From: Acanthosepion esculentum
Taxonomy: Eukaryota; Mollusca; Cephalopoda; Sepiida; Sepiidae
Direction: 5' to 3'
Assembly: GCA_964036315.1 (NCBI GenBank)
Contig: OZ038517.1
Span: 21,713,083-21,777,082, forward strand
DNA: 64,000 nucleotides
A program made the position numbers and the translations under genes. Under the pieces are notes generated by a model, which had not been told where the DNA came from, made no database searches, and was given only the letters and a program-made list of their open reading frames with translations. Every line of letters starts with the position of its first letter. Position 1 is the first letter of the stretch. This document shows positions 28,309 to 38,252 of this stretch, piece by piece.

Positions 28309-28850
28309 TTGTTATTGAATTCATGTACATAACATTCATAATTTGACAGCTCCACTTAACAATCTGCTGGGAAAAGGAGTAAAGTGGGATTGGGATCATA
28401 AATGTCAAAAAAACATTTGATGAGATAAAAAAAGTCTTACGTCTGATTTATCATTAGTGCACTACTATCCAAAAGAAAAGATTATAGTAGCTTCAGATGC
28501 TAGTGATTACACAAATACAATGGTAGTAAAATGAATTCTTTCACTCATGCTTCATGCTTGTTTCTACTGGCAAAAAGGAATTACAGCCAGATAGAGAAAA
28601 AAGTTCTAGCAATCATATTCTCCATGGAAGAAATTTCACATTGCAAATAAACCATAAACCGTTATTAGCGATATATATGGTTCAAAGAAAGGTATACCTA
28701 CCCATACAGCTAACAGATTGCAGCATTGGGGTATCATCCTGTTAAATTATAATTTTATGATGGAGTACCAACCATCTAAAAAAATAGGACATTTGGATTC
28801 ATTATCTAGATTAATACCTAAAAATGTGGAGCAATTGGAGCAGTGATTTT
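28309..28850 (+). pseudogene. RNase H remnant, first copy
   Basis: In shifting frames: 'LNNLLGKGVKWDWDHKCQK', 'FDEIKKVL', 'HYYPKEKIIVASDASDY' (catalytic D of RNase H), later 'LNYNFMMEYQPSKKIGHLDS' and 'LSRLIPKNVEQLE'. The latter is the connection to integrase. Stops and a frameshift follow the DAS motif. Confidence 0.75.
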
Positions 28851-29400
28851 ACACAAATACAATGGCAGTAAAATGAAAGCTTTTACTCATGCATCATGAT
28901 TGCTTCAACCAACAGAGAAAAATTATTGCCTGATAGAAAAAGAAGCTTTATTCACTGTGAAAAAATTTCATAAATTTATTCATGGAAGAAATTTAAATAT
29001 TGCAAACAGACCACAGGCCTTTATTAAAAATATATGGTTCAAAGGTGTATGAGTAGGTAAATCAAAAGATTTACCTACTCATACAGCAATTAGATTAAAC
29101 TGCTGGGGTACCATTCCATTAAACTATGATTTTATGAAGTACAGTGTAACCTGGATATAAGAGAGTTGTCGGGACTGGAGAAGGAGTCTCTTATATCCGG
29201 GTTTATCTTATATCCGGGTTTGGTCTATTATATATACATTAACACAGGCTCTAATTTGGGCCCATAGAAAATCTCTCTTATATCCGGGTCTCTTATATCC
29301 GGGTTACACTGTATTACCAACCATCCAAAAAGTTAGTGTATGTAGATGGATTATCTAGATTAATGTCTAAAAATGTGGAACCATTGGAGGACACAGTCAT
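28851..29400 (+). pseudogene. RNase H remnant, duplicate copy with MITE
   Basis: 'acacaaatacaatggcagta' (28850) repeats 28509 about 341 bp earlier. 'HRPLLKIYGSK' and 'PLNYDFM' are readable. The MITE at 29143-29311 interrupts the codons corresponding to 'EYQPSK' of the first copy; the remainder 'YVDGLSRLMSKNVEPLEDTV' follows it. Confidence 0.75.
29143..29311. mobile_element. pogo/Tigger-like MITE inside RNase H duplicate
   Basis: 'cagtgtaacctggatataag' to 'cttatatccgggttacactg', flanked by TA at 29141-29142 and 29312-29313. Same family as 1839-1991, with an extra 'tttatcttatatccgg' internal repeat. The paralogous segment at 28755-28775 serves as a MITE-free comparison. Confidence 0.88.
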
Positions 29401-29577
29401 CACAGCACTAAAAAGTGAAATGAAAATAAAAAAAACATTTTGTACAACATAGTACAAGAGTTACCAGTAACACTGGATGAAATAAAAGAAAAAGCAGAAA
29501 ATAATATCTTTTATTACAAAAATAAAAAAAAACAATTGAAAGAAAGTAATAAAAAAAAAATCCTGATTTAAATGCAT

Positions 29578-29921
29578 CCATTCTGGATAAGATGATAAAT
29601 TATGTCCAACAGCAAGGTCTCTGATTAAGTGGTTTTGAGGAGCATGGAACCACCTCTTAATTGCTGGTGTTTCCAGGTCCGCCCTGACCTGGGTTGGTAG
29701 CACCTGTTAGAGTCCCAACTATAGGCAAATAGTTAACCCCTGAACTGGGGTTAAAGCATTATGAAAGTGTAAAAATAAGTTTTAATACCAGTAATAAATA
29801 TTTTGAAAGAAAAATTATTACCAGCAATACATTTTTGAAAAAAAAAAAATTACCAGCAATAAAAATCTTGTTGGTGTTAAATAAGCCATTGAGGTTGATT
29901 TGCCGTAAACCAAACCAAGCG
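29578..29921 (-). repeat. SINE-B with 10-bp target duplication
   Basis: Flanked by 'ttaaatgcat' at 29568-29577 and 29922-29931. The minus strand runs from 'cttggtttggtttacggca' through two inner 'tattgctggtaat' units and 'accccagttcaggggttaac' to 'ccttgctgttggacataatt'. It defines both ends of SINE-B. No A/B boxes are obvious, so this may be a LINE-mobilised repeat of another origin. Confidence 0.8.
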
Positions 29922-29959
29922 TTAAATGCATACTCAATATGTAACAGTGTAGTAATGTA

Positions 29960-30560
29960 CGGTCAAAGAATTGTAATACTGAATGGGTGACAGAAACGAA
30001 TATTGAAGGATTTTCATTGTGGACATTCTGGTATTTCAAGAATGAAATCCTTAATGAGAAGTTTCATATATTGGACCAGAATGGACCAAGATATTGAAAG
30101 AATAGTGAAAACTTGTAGAGGTCATGCTCTACGTGCAAAACTACAAATATAGAATCTTGGCCAAAGACTGACATGCCATGGTCAAGATTGCATATAGATT
30201 TTGCAGATCCTATCAATGGATCATATTATCTTGTGGCAGTTGATAGTTTCACAAAATGGCTAGCAATTTATAAGTGCAAAAGTCCAATATTCTCAGTGAT
30301 AGTGAATTTTTGCATGAACTGTTTGTGAGATATGGCATATCAAATGCCATAGTCTCTGATAACGAAATACAAATAAAGAATTCCAAGTCTTTTGTAAGAT
30401 GTTCTCCATTAAACATCTTATGACTCCGCTGTATCACCCAAGATGTAACAGACAAGCTGAACAGTTTGTGGGAATGTTCAAAAGAATGTTGAAGAAAACA
30501 AGTCTTGAAAAATTAATGAGGAAGCACTTCAAAATTTTCTGAGTAACACCTAACCCCAAC
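29960..30560 (+). pseudogene. Integrase remnant
   Basis: The HHCC region is readable as 'KDFHCGHSGISRMKS' and 'WTRMDQDIERIVKTCRG' (second Cys pair damaged). The catalytic core follows in another frame as 'WSRLHIDFADPINGSYYLV' and 'VDSFTKWLA' (first D near 30195), then 'SDNEIQIKNSKSF' (second D near 30358). Integrase inserts the cDNA into the host chromosome. Frameshifts and stops inactivate it. Confidence 0.75.
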
Positions 30561-30628
30561 CATCAGCTGGTGCCGCTGGTGGAATTAATGTTTGCCAGAA
30601 TAGTAAAATTGGTGTTTGAAAAACATGA

Positions 30629-31054
30629 ATGGATAACAAAAATAACACCGAAATTTTCAAGGTCAGCGATAAAGTGTTCTTTAGAGCATACAAGGATAGA
30701 AAAGAAACATGGGAAGATGACATAATATCGGCAAGAATCAGAAAGTTGATTTACATAGTAAAAGGGAAAAGATTTGAACATAAAAGGCACCATAATTGGC
30801 TAAAAAAGTTCAGTGATGAAAGACCTGAAACAATGGAAGAAGTGATAAAAATGCTATATGGTGTCTTCAATGTGCCAGCACCACAACAAGCTGTGGAACC
30901 TACAAGGACAAGTTCAAAAAAAAAAAAAAAAAAGAAAGCATATGGAATAACTGGAAGTGAATCTGAGAGGGAAATGCTACAAAGTCAAATATGTTGGCGA
31001 ACTCTCCAGAAAAAAGAGGGGGAGATACTAATAAAAAAAATGAAGTATTTATAA
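30629..31054 (+). pseudogene. Pol C-terminal tail after integrase
   Basis: A 141-codon open frame contains 'FKVSDKVFFRAYKDRKETWE', 'DIISARIRK', 'KRFEHKRHHNWLKK' and a lysine tract near residue 98. The V-x-F-R-x-Y...W-x-x-G/D-x-I pattern is the usual small beta-barrel at the C terminus of Ty3/gypsy integrases. A polypurine run ('gaaaaaagagggggaga', about 31009-31025) near its end may have served as the polypurine tract. Confidence 0.7.
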
Positions 31055-31081
31055 AAGTATTACTCTGAGAAATGGGGATAT

Positions 31082-31280
31082 TGTGGAGTAAATAGTACAC
31101 TACTGTTGTCTATATGAACTAGTTCATTACTATAAGAGCTCCAGGTCAGAGGTAAGACTGGTAACCATTTGAAAGCGGTCTTCACACTAACTATACAGGC
31201 ATAACAGTGATCAGCCGAAGCATTGTGTATGGAGAATCCTTGTATGAAGTATGTTATATAAAGTATGAGTGTGTTATAAC
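31082..31280 (+). repeat. 3' LTR of Ty3/gypsy-like element
   Basis: Starts 'tgtggagtaaatagtaca' and ends near 'gagtgtgttataaca'. Similar to the 5' LTR with roughly one difference per ten bases by eye, so the insertion is old. A clear target duplication was not found. Confidence 0.8.
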
Positions 31281-31285
31281 AATAG

Positions 31286-31286
<1 letters not shown>

Positions 31287-31322
<36 letters not shown>
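31287..31322. repeat. (TA)n microsatellite
   Basis: TA run between the LTR element and a small palindrome. Confidence 0.95.
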
Positions 31323-31323
<1 letters not shown>

Positions 31324-31330
31324 ATGCATG

Positions 31331-31390
31331 TAAATTCTTTTCATATTGTCTGATAAGCTTAAGCTTATCAGACAATATGAAAGGAATTTA
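31331..31390. repeat. Near-perfect 30-bp-arm palindrome, PLE-type
   Basis: 'tcatattgtctgataagctt' is followed directly by its reverse complement, with no loop. The arm sequence matches 10625-10665. It is flanked by (TA)n and, downstream, by the 'atgaaacatgcatcaatgaa' PLE-type end and another TA tract (31474-31522). Confidence 0.8.
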
Positions 31391-31463
31391 CTTAAAATAA
31401 ATAGACAAAACTTGTCTATATTATTTAATGAAACATGCATCAATGAAAAAATGCTGCCTAAAT

Positions 31464-31525
<62 letters not shown>
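31391..31525 (+). repeat. PLE-type end and (CA)n/(TA)n tract
   Basis: 'tgtctatattatttaatgaa', then 'aaaaatgctgcctaaataca' and a long TA tract. Same arrangement as at 10800-10860 and 17190-17306. Confidence 0.65.
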
Positions 31526-31530
<5 letters not shown>

Positions 31531-32734
31531 TGGGAATTTTTGCCGTTCAATTGAAGCAGTTTAAGTTTAAAGTCATCCCATCTGAAAATCAATATTAGTA
31601 ACAACAATTTGGTGCAACTGAGGCATATATCCCCAAAGGGGGGTTAACAGTTTGAATGGCGGTGGGGCCTTGAAAAGGGTCGTTTTTGCGTTTTCAATCT
31701 TGTTTCGGCATCATGCGCACCAGCAGCAGTTGAAGAGGTGTTTTGTTCTCAGCTGTTGAGTCCTTTGATCATCATTTTCAGCCTCACGTGCAGAAGTGCT
31801 CAGGTATGCTCTTCTGGAAAGCTGATGGCTACATTGATCTTCAGACTCAGTGGCTCTGATTGAAGCATTCCAAGAGGCATTTTGAGACAAGTGAACTGAA
31901 TGTTGTAAAGACGATTTGTTATCCCTTATTCACACCTGGCAGCAGCAGTTTTGCCACCTAGGCAAGTTCTTTTTTTTTTGGTGGCATGTCTTAGGCAAGT
32001 ATGAATTGTCAAATGGTATGCATGGGCAAATACCAGAAGAGAACACTGAAAAGCTATAGGGATCACTAAGCTCGAATAACTTTAGGAAAGGTTGAAAAAT
32101 AAATGTTGAGCAATAAAAAAGCAAGTTTACTTATTACTACGGTGAATGCAATGCAAAAACTGTCAGGATAATAAAAAAAATTAAATTGGAAATGGCTATA
32201 AACGACAATACCTTAAAACTGTAGTAGTAGGCTTTATGCAATAGAAAAGGTAACCTCACTTGAGAGAGATTGAATTCTTGGCCAAAGGAAGGGGAATGTG
32301 TAAGCAGGGCTGGACATACAAAAGTAGAAGCAGAATTGCAGAATTAAGCGGTAGCAATGAGCTTAGGACTGTGTAGACAATCAGTATGACATGGCGACAT
32401 TTGATTGGACATGTAAAGGGGCTTCATGCAGCCAATGGGCAGCTTGAACAGGTGTCGTGCTTCGCAGGTCATGCGTATGCATGTGTGTCAGCGTGTGACA
32501 CAGCACATGTTGCAGGGCCACATGTACATGCGTTGCTGCATGTGCTAATTATCAAAGTCAGCAGCAAATGATGGGCAACGTGTGGAGGTGTGAATCACAC
32601 CCACACAGCATGAGCTAGGACTGGAAGGTTATGTGTGAAAAAATAAATTAAATTTAACCTTTTATTTTTGTGCAAAGTGTAAAAAATAAGTTTTTTTGAT
32701 TTTTCACCTTCAAGCTTGTAATTTTTCTAGCTAA
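31526..32734. other. No recognised gene; GC- and CpG-richer patch near 32380-32640
   Basis: 31530-31930 looks like unique sequence with balanced composition. 32380-32640 is richer in G+C and in 'catg'/'gcatgtg' words than anything nearby. The 61-codon frame at 32386-32571 has no recognisable motif. I see no splice or promoter signal strong enough to call an exon. Confidence 0.4.
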
Positions 32735-33835
32735 TTTGGACTCGAAACTGGCACTGGAGAATTATCTATCAAGCAAAAAAAATTCATCGAAATTGGATGA
32801 AAACTGGAAATACATAAACAACATCCGATCACACACACACACACACATTTTGTGAATTATAGATATAAGATTATATTCTTTACATTTACTGGTATTACTA
32901 TTACAATTCTCTGTTAGATATTCTTAAAATAATTTGGTAAGATACACTGCAATACACGGTAAATGATGACTGCACAAAGTGAAATACCAAATAAATTTTA
33001 ATTTTAGTACTTTCATTTATAGTATGCAGTAATATTAGCAATAGGAAGAAACAAAATTCGGAGCCATTATAAAACCAGATACAATTTAAAAACAAAAAAA
33101 AAATTTAATCCTTTTCATCCCGTGCAAGATAGTAAAGCCACTAAGACACAGAGAGTTACTGAGTGTGGAAGAATTAGGAGCAAAAACATTAATAATGAGC
33201 AAGAAGAGAAAAGAGTAATCAGGAGAACAGTAGATAGTGATTGGCATTACATTTAAATTTTTGGACAGATAGTAAATAGTAAAACGTTGCTGAGAGTTAT
33301 AATGGGCAGGAAGTAGTGGAGAGCCATTGTCACCAATAATTTGGACTCAAAACCGAAACTGAAGAATTATCTATCAAACAAAAAAAATTTCATCAAAATC
33401 GGATGAAAACTGTGGAAATGCATAAACAACATCCGATCACACACACATACATACATACATACATACATACACACACATATTTTGAGAATTATAGATATAA
33501 GATTATACTCTTTACATTTACTGGTATTATTATAACTCTCTAAGACGCAGAGAGTTACTGAGTGTGGAAGAATTAGGAGCAAAAACATTAATAATGATCA
33601 AGAAGAGAAAAGAGTAATCAGAAAGGTAGATAGTGATTGGCATTACATTTAAATTTTTGGACAGATAGTAAAACGTTGCTGAGTGTTATAATGGACAGGA
33701 AGTAGTGGAGAGCCATTGTCACCAACAATTTGGACTCAAAACTGGCACTGAAGAATTATCTATCAAACAAAAACATTTTGATTGAAATCGAATGAAAACT
33801 GGAAATGCATAAACAAGATCCAATCAATAAAAAAT
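32735..33835. repeat. Repeat R4 (three copies) alternating with LINE tails
   Basis: R4 starts 'tttggactcgaaactggcac' and runs through 'gaagaattatctatcaaac' and 'gcataaacaacatccgatca' into a CA-rich tract. Copies at about 32735, 33335 and 33725. The segment 33150-33430 is repeated from 33550 at a spacing of about 399 bp, carrying a LINE tail with it. Confidence 0.75.
33110..33260 (-). mobile_element. LINE 3' tail, minus strand
   Basis: Minus-strand match to the LINE end: 'gcaatgtcaatcactatct'-like sequence, then 'ctcctgattactcttttc', 'gttcctaattct', 'ctttactatcttgcacggga'. A second copy of part of it is at 33541-33660. Confidence 0.7.
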
Positions 33836-33843
33836 AGTTGAGA

Positions 33844-33912
33844 AGCATAATAATTGCATAATAATTGCATAATAATTGCATAATAACTGCATAATAATTG
33901 CATAATAATTGT
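33844..33912. repeat. 11-bp minisatellite
   Basis: Six to seven copies of 'gcataataatt' with one variant ('aactgc'). Confidence 0.9.
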
Positions 33913-34339
33913 ACATGCAAAATGAGCAGAGTAAAATCCGAATTCTCCACCAGTTTTAGTTGAGTTGTATTTGATCAGAATATCTCAAAACATTCTTCTC
34001 TTGGTAAACTGGCAATTTCTGTCACATAGGCAAGCATCACGGGATTTGCTTTATATAACTACACATACATATTAAGTGGGAGGTCTCTAATACACAAGTG
34101 ACATGTTTTGGTGGTATTTATGTTGTAAAATGTTTTACATAGCATCACTTACAAAGTAAGTAAAAAAAAATATGTACTAGTACTATTTGACAAGCTAAAT
34201 TACTAAAATTCTGTGGTGTTCTGGAAGAGTGATTTTGCTCAAGTTTTGACTAACCCACTTTCATCTTGGTCAACTGATATTGTTAACAAGATATGAGGTA
34301 AAGAGTTCTGCTGCATGCAATAAATTTATATGAGGGAGT
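33913..34339. other. No recognisable feature
   Basis: AT-rich sequence before repeat R3; nothing identified. Confidence 0.45.
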
Positions 34340-35110
34340 GCTGAAAATTCTCTGCCTTGACAAAAATTTTCCAAAAACCATCTCTTTTTATTTTTATTTG
34401 TCAGACTTTGGGAAATGGGTTGGTGACATGATAGGTCCCCTCTATCCATGACTGGCCTAGAACACACGCAGTCATGTGAACCCCAAATGATTTTATCTGC
34501 ATCTGAAATGTTTATGATCAGCAGTAAAGTCAACAAAGTAGAACCTACAAAGCAGCCACTCACTTGATCAAAAGGGAATAAAATAATAAATAAATACATA
34601 AATGAAAACTTTTGGGAACAAGTGGTACTGGGTTGGAAGTTACAAATTTCCGCTCACAGGCTTATATAAACACTCATTTAGAATTGTTTGTAGTTCCGAA
34701 CTGCTTGGTGGGGACAGTCTGTCTGTCACAATAGTTCTGATGTTGCCTGCCTATGGGAGTTGTCAGCCATATGAAGTGCAGAGAGGTGGGAGGAAAGAGT
34801 CAGTCCTTGCTGTTTGAAGGAAAAAGCTGATCTGTAGTCTGTCATGGCAGTTGTTGAACCCGGTGTCATCTTACCTACTCCCCAGATCCTATAAGTGGAT
34901 CTTGAATAAACTACCAAATATATTGGAAACAGGATCCAAATCTTTGATTTGCATCATTGCGTTAATTTCAACTTTCATTTTCCTTGTGAACGTACAATGG
35001 GTCTTTCCCAGTCTTTGTACACACAGACATAAATGAAAATAGACAGAAAGTGTGATTATTTGTCCAATCATTGAAAAGCTGAGAGAGAGACCCATTGCAT
35101 ATTTACAGGT
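34340..35110 (+). repeat. Dispersed repeat R3, copy 2
   Basis: Shares ordered blocks with 22500-23110 ('cacttgatcaaaagggaata', 'gaaaacttttgggaacaagt', 'gaaggaaaaagctgatctg', 'tcatggcagttgttgaa', 'tccttgtgaacg', 'gaaaagctgagaga'). It extends upstream to 'gtgctgaaaattctctgcc'. The open frames here (34270-34599 -, 34602-34817 +) are not conserved in copy 1. Confidence 0.65.
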
Positions 35111-35154
35111 TGGGTACAGAATAATTCAACATCTCTTTATGTATATAACATATG

Positions 35155-35465
35155 AAATTTACATTATTTACATTATTCAGACTGTTATCCTCATCTTCAT
35201 TGCCATATTCACAACGTTTTGGCTGTTGTACACTCCAGTCTTCTTCAGGTGATTGGAATTTTGAACCGAATCCAGAAGAGGCATGGCACATGGAACTAGA
35301 ACAATCTACCCTGGTGGATAAAAATGAAGTGTTCAGTTTGAAATTCCAATCAGGCCGAAGCCTACAATGGCTGAAACATTGTGAATATGGCAATGAAGAT
35401 GAGAATAACAGTCCAAATAACGTAAATAATGTAATTGATCATAATACCTCATCTCGGGGATATAG
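35155..35465. repeat. Inverted SINE-A pair
   Basis: A minus-strand copy (35155-35275, 'ttttggctgttgtacactcc') is followed by a plus-strand copy (35275-35465, 'aatggctgaaacattgtgaa', 'aatgaagatgagaataac'). Head regions are reduced. The overlapping 111-codon frame is repeat sequence. Confidence 0.8.
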
Positions 35466-35474
35466 GCAAACATA

Positions 35475-35640
35475 TAAAAAGATGTAAAATGAGAGATCAG
35501 TTTATAATGATTATAATAGAAAATTCATCCCCTAGTTCATGTCCTCATTACATTTTGTCAATATGATTTTGATTGCCGAGAAACATACTTTTTAGACTTT
35601 ATTATATTGTATTTTATTTCCCAGTTTTTGTGCACATGGA
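35475..35640 (+). repeat. Dispersed repeat R5, copy 1
   Basis: 'gagatcagtttataatga', 'tagaaaattcatcccctagt' and 'attgccgagaaacatac' match 55980-56130 and, in part, 62680-62725. Confidence 0.7.
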
Positions 35641-36002
35641 CATGAACAAGAATAGACAGAACATGTGATTATTCATTCAAACAATGAAAAGCTGAAAGAG
35701 AGAGAGCGGCCCATTGTATACAGATTGGGCACAGTGATTCAACATCCCTTTATGTATATAACAAATTAAATTCTCTGATACAATGATTAGCCAGCTAGTC
35801 TCAACGACTAATTCATTTATGAGTTCATTCATTATTGGTGCACCACCATTGTGGCCTAGTGTGCAACTAAAGTATACTTTTTAAATAGCTATCAGCTCAT
35901 GCAGCCTTGTTCTGTGTAGAGAGACTGTGAGCAGGCTTGTCTTCTTTAGTACAAGCAATCACTTTTGTTTTTATGGTGTAGTCAAAAGGAATATATTTAC
36001 AT
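35641..36002 (+). repeat. R3 3' piece, then no recognised feature
   Basis: 35615-35775 repeats the end of R3 ('gacatgaacaagaatagaca', 'gaaaagctgaaagagag', 'tttatgtatataaca'). 35776-36002 has nothing I can identify. Confidence 0.55.
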
Positions 36003-36014
36003 TATAGTCCTCTA

Positions 36015-36293
36015 ATAGGGCACCTCGAGGCGGTGTAATGGTTAGCAAGCTTGTCTCGCTAGAACAATTACGACTGAGTAGTGAGTTCAATCCTCACTGG
36101 GTGTCCCATACTTTCAGCCTTGTGCCACATCTAAGCTACGCCTGGAAAATCATCTTTAGGCACCTCAAGGCGGTGTAATGGTTAGCAAGCTTGTCTCGCT
36201 AGTACAATTACGACTGAGTAGTGAGTTTGATCCTCACTGGGTGCCTCCTACTTCCGGCCTTGTGCCACATCTAAGCTACGCTTAGAAAATCAC
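36015..36293 (+). repeat. Dimeric tRNA-derived SINE-D with 12-bp target duplication
   Basis: Two 140-bp monomers start 'cacctcgaggcggtgtaatg' (36021) and 'cacctcaaggcggtgtaatg' (36161). Each has an A box ('ggtgtaatggttagcaagc') and a B box ('gagttcaatcctc' / 'gagtttgatcctc') and ends 'gccacatctaagctacg'. The dimer is flanked by 'tatagtcctcta' at 36003-36014 and 36294-36305. Confidence 0.9.
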
Positions 36294-36414
36294 TATAGTC
36301 CTCTATTGTTAGTTATACTTGAACATAGTATAGGCTGTGCTACAAATAGTTTTGCTCAACACTGCAAATAGCTACAAAACCAAAACATTAACCTGAAAAC
36401 TGAAGTCATGTTCA

Positions 36415-36700
36415 CTATTTACATTATTCGGACTATTGTCCTCATCTTTGTCGCCATATTTATTACAACATTTCGGCCGTTGTACACTCTGGCCTTCTTC
36501 AGGTGGTTGGAATGTCGAACTGAACCCTTTATTTCACTCACTGGGGTAGACTGTTCTAGTTCTACGTGTCATGTTTAATGGATGTCAGTTATCAGTTATC
36601 TCCTGTTAATTCCCCTCTCCAAGTTCTCCACTGCCTTAACCAGGTATTGAACTCTCACTCTTTGGGTCCTGTCACTGGATCTAACTAATGCCTTTATCCA
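36415..36700 (-). repeat. SINE-A copy, minus strand
   Basis: The minus strand carries 'ggttcagttcgacattccaa', 'cctgaagaaggccaga' and 'gcgacaaagatgagga', with head remnants near 36690 ('tggataaaggcattagt' on minus). First half of another inverted pair. Confidence 0.85.
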
Positions 36701-36711
36701 GTGCTATGTGT

Positions 36712-36800
36712 CCTTAATAAATATGGCGACAAAGATGATGACATTAGTCCGAATAATGTAAATAGTGTACATAATACCTCATCTCAGAAATATACAGATA
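36712..36800 (+). repeat. SINE-A 3' piece, plus strand
   Basis: 'aatatggcgacaaagatgat', 'gtccgaataatgtaaat', 'cctcatctcagaaatataca'. The middle of the pair is deleted. Confidence 0.8.
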
Positions 36801-37044
36801 CTGAAGTCATGTTCTTAAATAGCCTTATCAGATCAACACTTTCACACAGATGCTGTATATGGCACCAAACTCATTCAGAAATATCTAAAATGTCAGCTAT
36901 GTACAACTGTTTCTAAGGTCAACGGTTAAGATAGCTTTGAGGGAGTGAAGCCTATAGGCTTTCAGAAAGACCATCCTTCTTTCAATGTTGTAGCATTACA
37001 GAATATGTACCAAATAACAGAAATGAGATTACTTGAAGATTTGG
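36801..37044. other. No recognisable feature
   Basis: Short unassigned interval. Confidence 0.4.
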
Positions 37045-37580
37045 TTTGGTTTGTTTTACAGCATATCAACCTCAATGGGTTATTTAATGCAGACAAATTT
37101 TTTTATTGCTGGTAATGTTTTTCTTCAAAAATCTATTTCTGGGAATATTTTTTCTTGAAGAAATCTATAGCGGGTCATATTTTTTTCCAAAGAATGTTTA
37201 GCTGTTTGTATTGCTGGTTATTTTTTTTTTTTTTTTTTTTTAAAGTATTGCTGATAATAATTTTTCCTTCAAAAATTATTGCTGGTAATATTTTTTTTTA
37301 TTACAAAGTATTTCTGATATTAAAACCTATTTTTACACAAGTTTGAATGTTAGCTATTTGCCCATAGCTGTGACCCTAACAGGTGCTACCACCCAAGGTC
37401 AGGATGGACCTGGGAACACCAGCAATTAAGAGGTGGTTCCATGCTCCGAAAAACCTCCTGCTGGACATAGTTTATCGTCTTACCCAGGACACAGATGTAG
37501 TTTATTGTCATACCCAGGACGGAGATTACCTGAAGACTTTCAACAGCAGCACATGTAAGTGGAAGAGAAAATGATGACGT
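37045..37580 (+). repeat. SINE-B copy, plus strand
   Basis: From 'tttggtttgttttacagca' and 'atcaacctcaatgggttatt' through inner 'tattgctggtaatatttttt' units and 'gccctaacaggtgctacca' to 'aggacggagatt'. Very similar in layout to 29578-29921. Confidence 0.85.
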
Positions 37581-37624
37581 AATCAAGAGGCCGATGTTCC
37601 ACACTACTTCAAATAGAAGCTTAT

Positions 37625-38110
37625 TTGATTGATTTGTTTTCTATGCCTTATCAACCTTTTTTAGGTTATTTAAAGCCAGAAAATATTTTTTACATTGGAG
37701 ATAGCGAGGATGTAGTGATACAAGTTTTACAAATTAACCCACAGCTGAGACAGTGGGGAGAAGGGGTGGATACATACCTTTTCCCAAGGTGATTTTTTTT
37801 TTTAAATTTTACATTTTTAGCAATTTCTGGTCAGCTCTCTTATAATGAAATGCTTGTTTTGCAAAAAAATCCATAGCTACAACAGATAAATTTAAAATTT
37901 GAAAATGATTACAGAGTGCATTTGCGCCTGTATTTAAAAATCACCATGACAACGAAATGCTGATTTTATAACAGTTACCATGAGTTTTGTCTTTGTAATT
38001 CACCCTGGAAGATGATCTTGTAAAAGATCAAAAACTATGGCGCCTTCCTTGATGAATTTCATCTTGACATCAAGAAACTTATTAGAGAACTGGAAAGGAT
38101 CAGTATAAAA
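37625..38110 (+). repeat. SINE-B head, SINE-C-like body, degenerate hammerhead
   Basis: 'gattgatttgttttctatgc' is a SINE-B head; 'cacagctgagacagtgggga' is SINE-C-like. At 38008-38042, 'ctggaagat', a perfect six-pair stem GATCTT-gtaa-AAGATC and 'aaaaac' recall a PLE hammerhead with altered core (CTGAAGA and GAAAC expected). Confidence 0.45.
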
Positions 38111-38173
38111 ATAAGTAGACACAATATATCTATATTATTCACTGAAACATACACGCACATACATACATTATAC

Positions 38174-38208
<35 letters not shown>
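38111..38208 (+). repeat. PLE-type end and (TA)n
   Basis: 'atctatattattcactgaaa' then CA/TA-rich sequence with (TA)n at 38177-38208, next to the inverted repeat that follows. Confidence 0.6.
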
Positions 38209-38211
<3 letters not shown>

Positions 38212-38252
38212 AGAAATTGTAAGAAGGATTTGATAATTATAATTAAATAATT

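Larger units (their letters stand above)
25036..31280 (+). mobile_element. Decayed Ty3/gypsy-like LTR retrotransposon with nested insertions
   Basis: Two related LTRs enclose, in order, gag, protease, reverse transcriptase, RNase H and integrase remnants. Stops and frameshifts are everywhere. Two internal tandem duplications (716 bp in RT, about 341 bp in RNase H) and insertions of SINE-C (at least two), SINE-B and a pogo-like MITE enlarge it to 6.2 kb. The protein style (CX2C knuckle after a Cys-rich segment, 'YLDDILI' RT box, basic C-terminal tail) is of the Ty3/gypsy type found in many marine invertebrates. Confidence 0.85.

Noticed and set aside
34270..34599. 109-codon minus-strand frame as a gene
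   Set aside because: Lies in repeat R3 and is not kept open in the other copy.
36018..36250. Two tRNA genes in tandem
   Set aside because: A and B boxes are present, but sequence outside them does not fold as tRNA, and both lie within one SINE target duplication.
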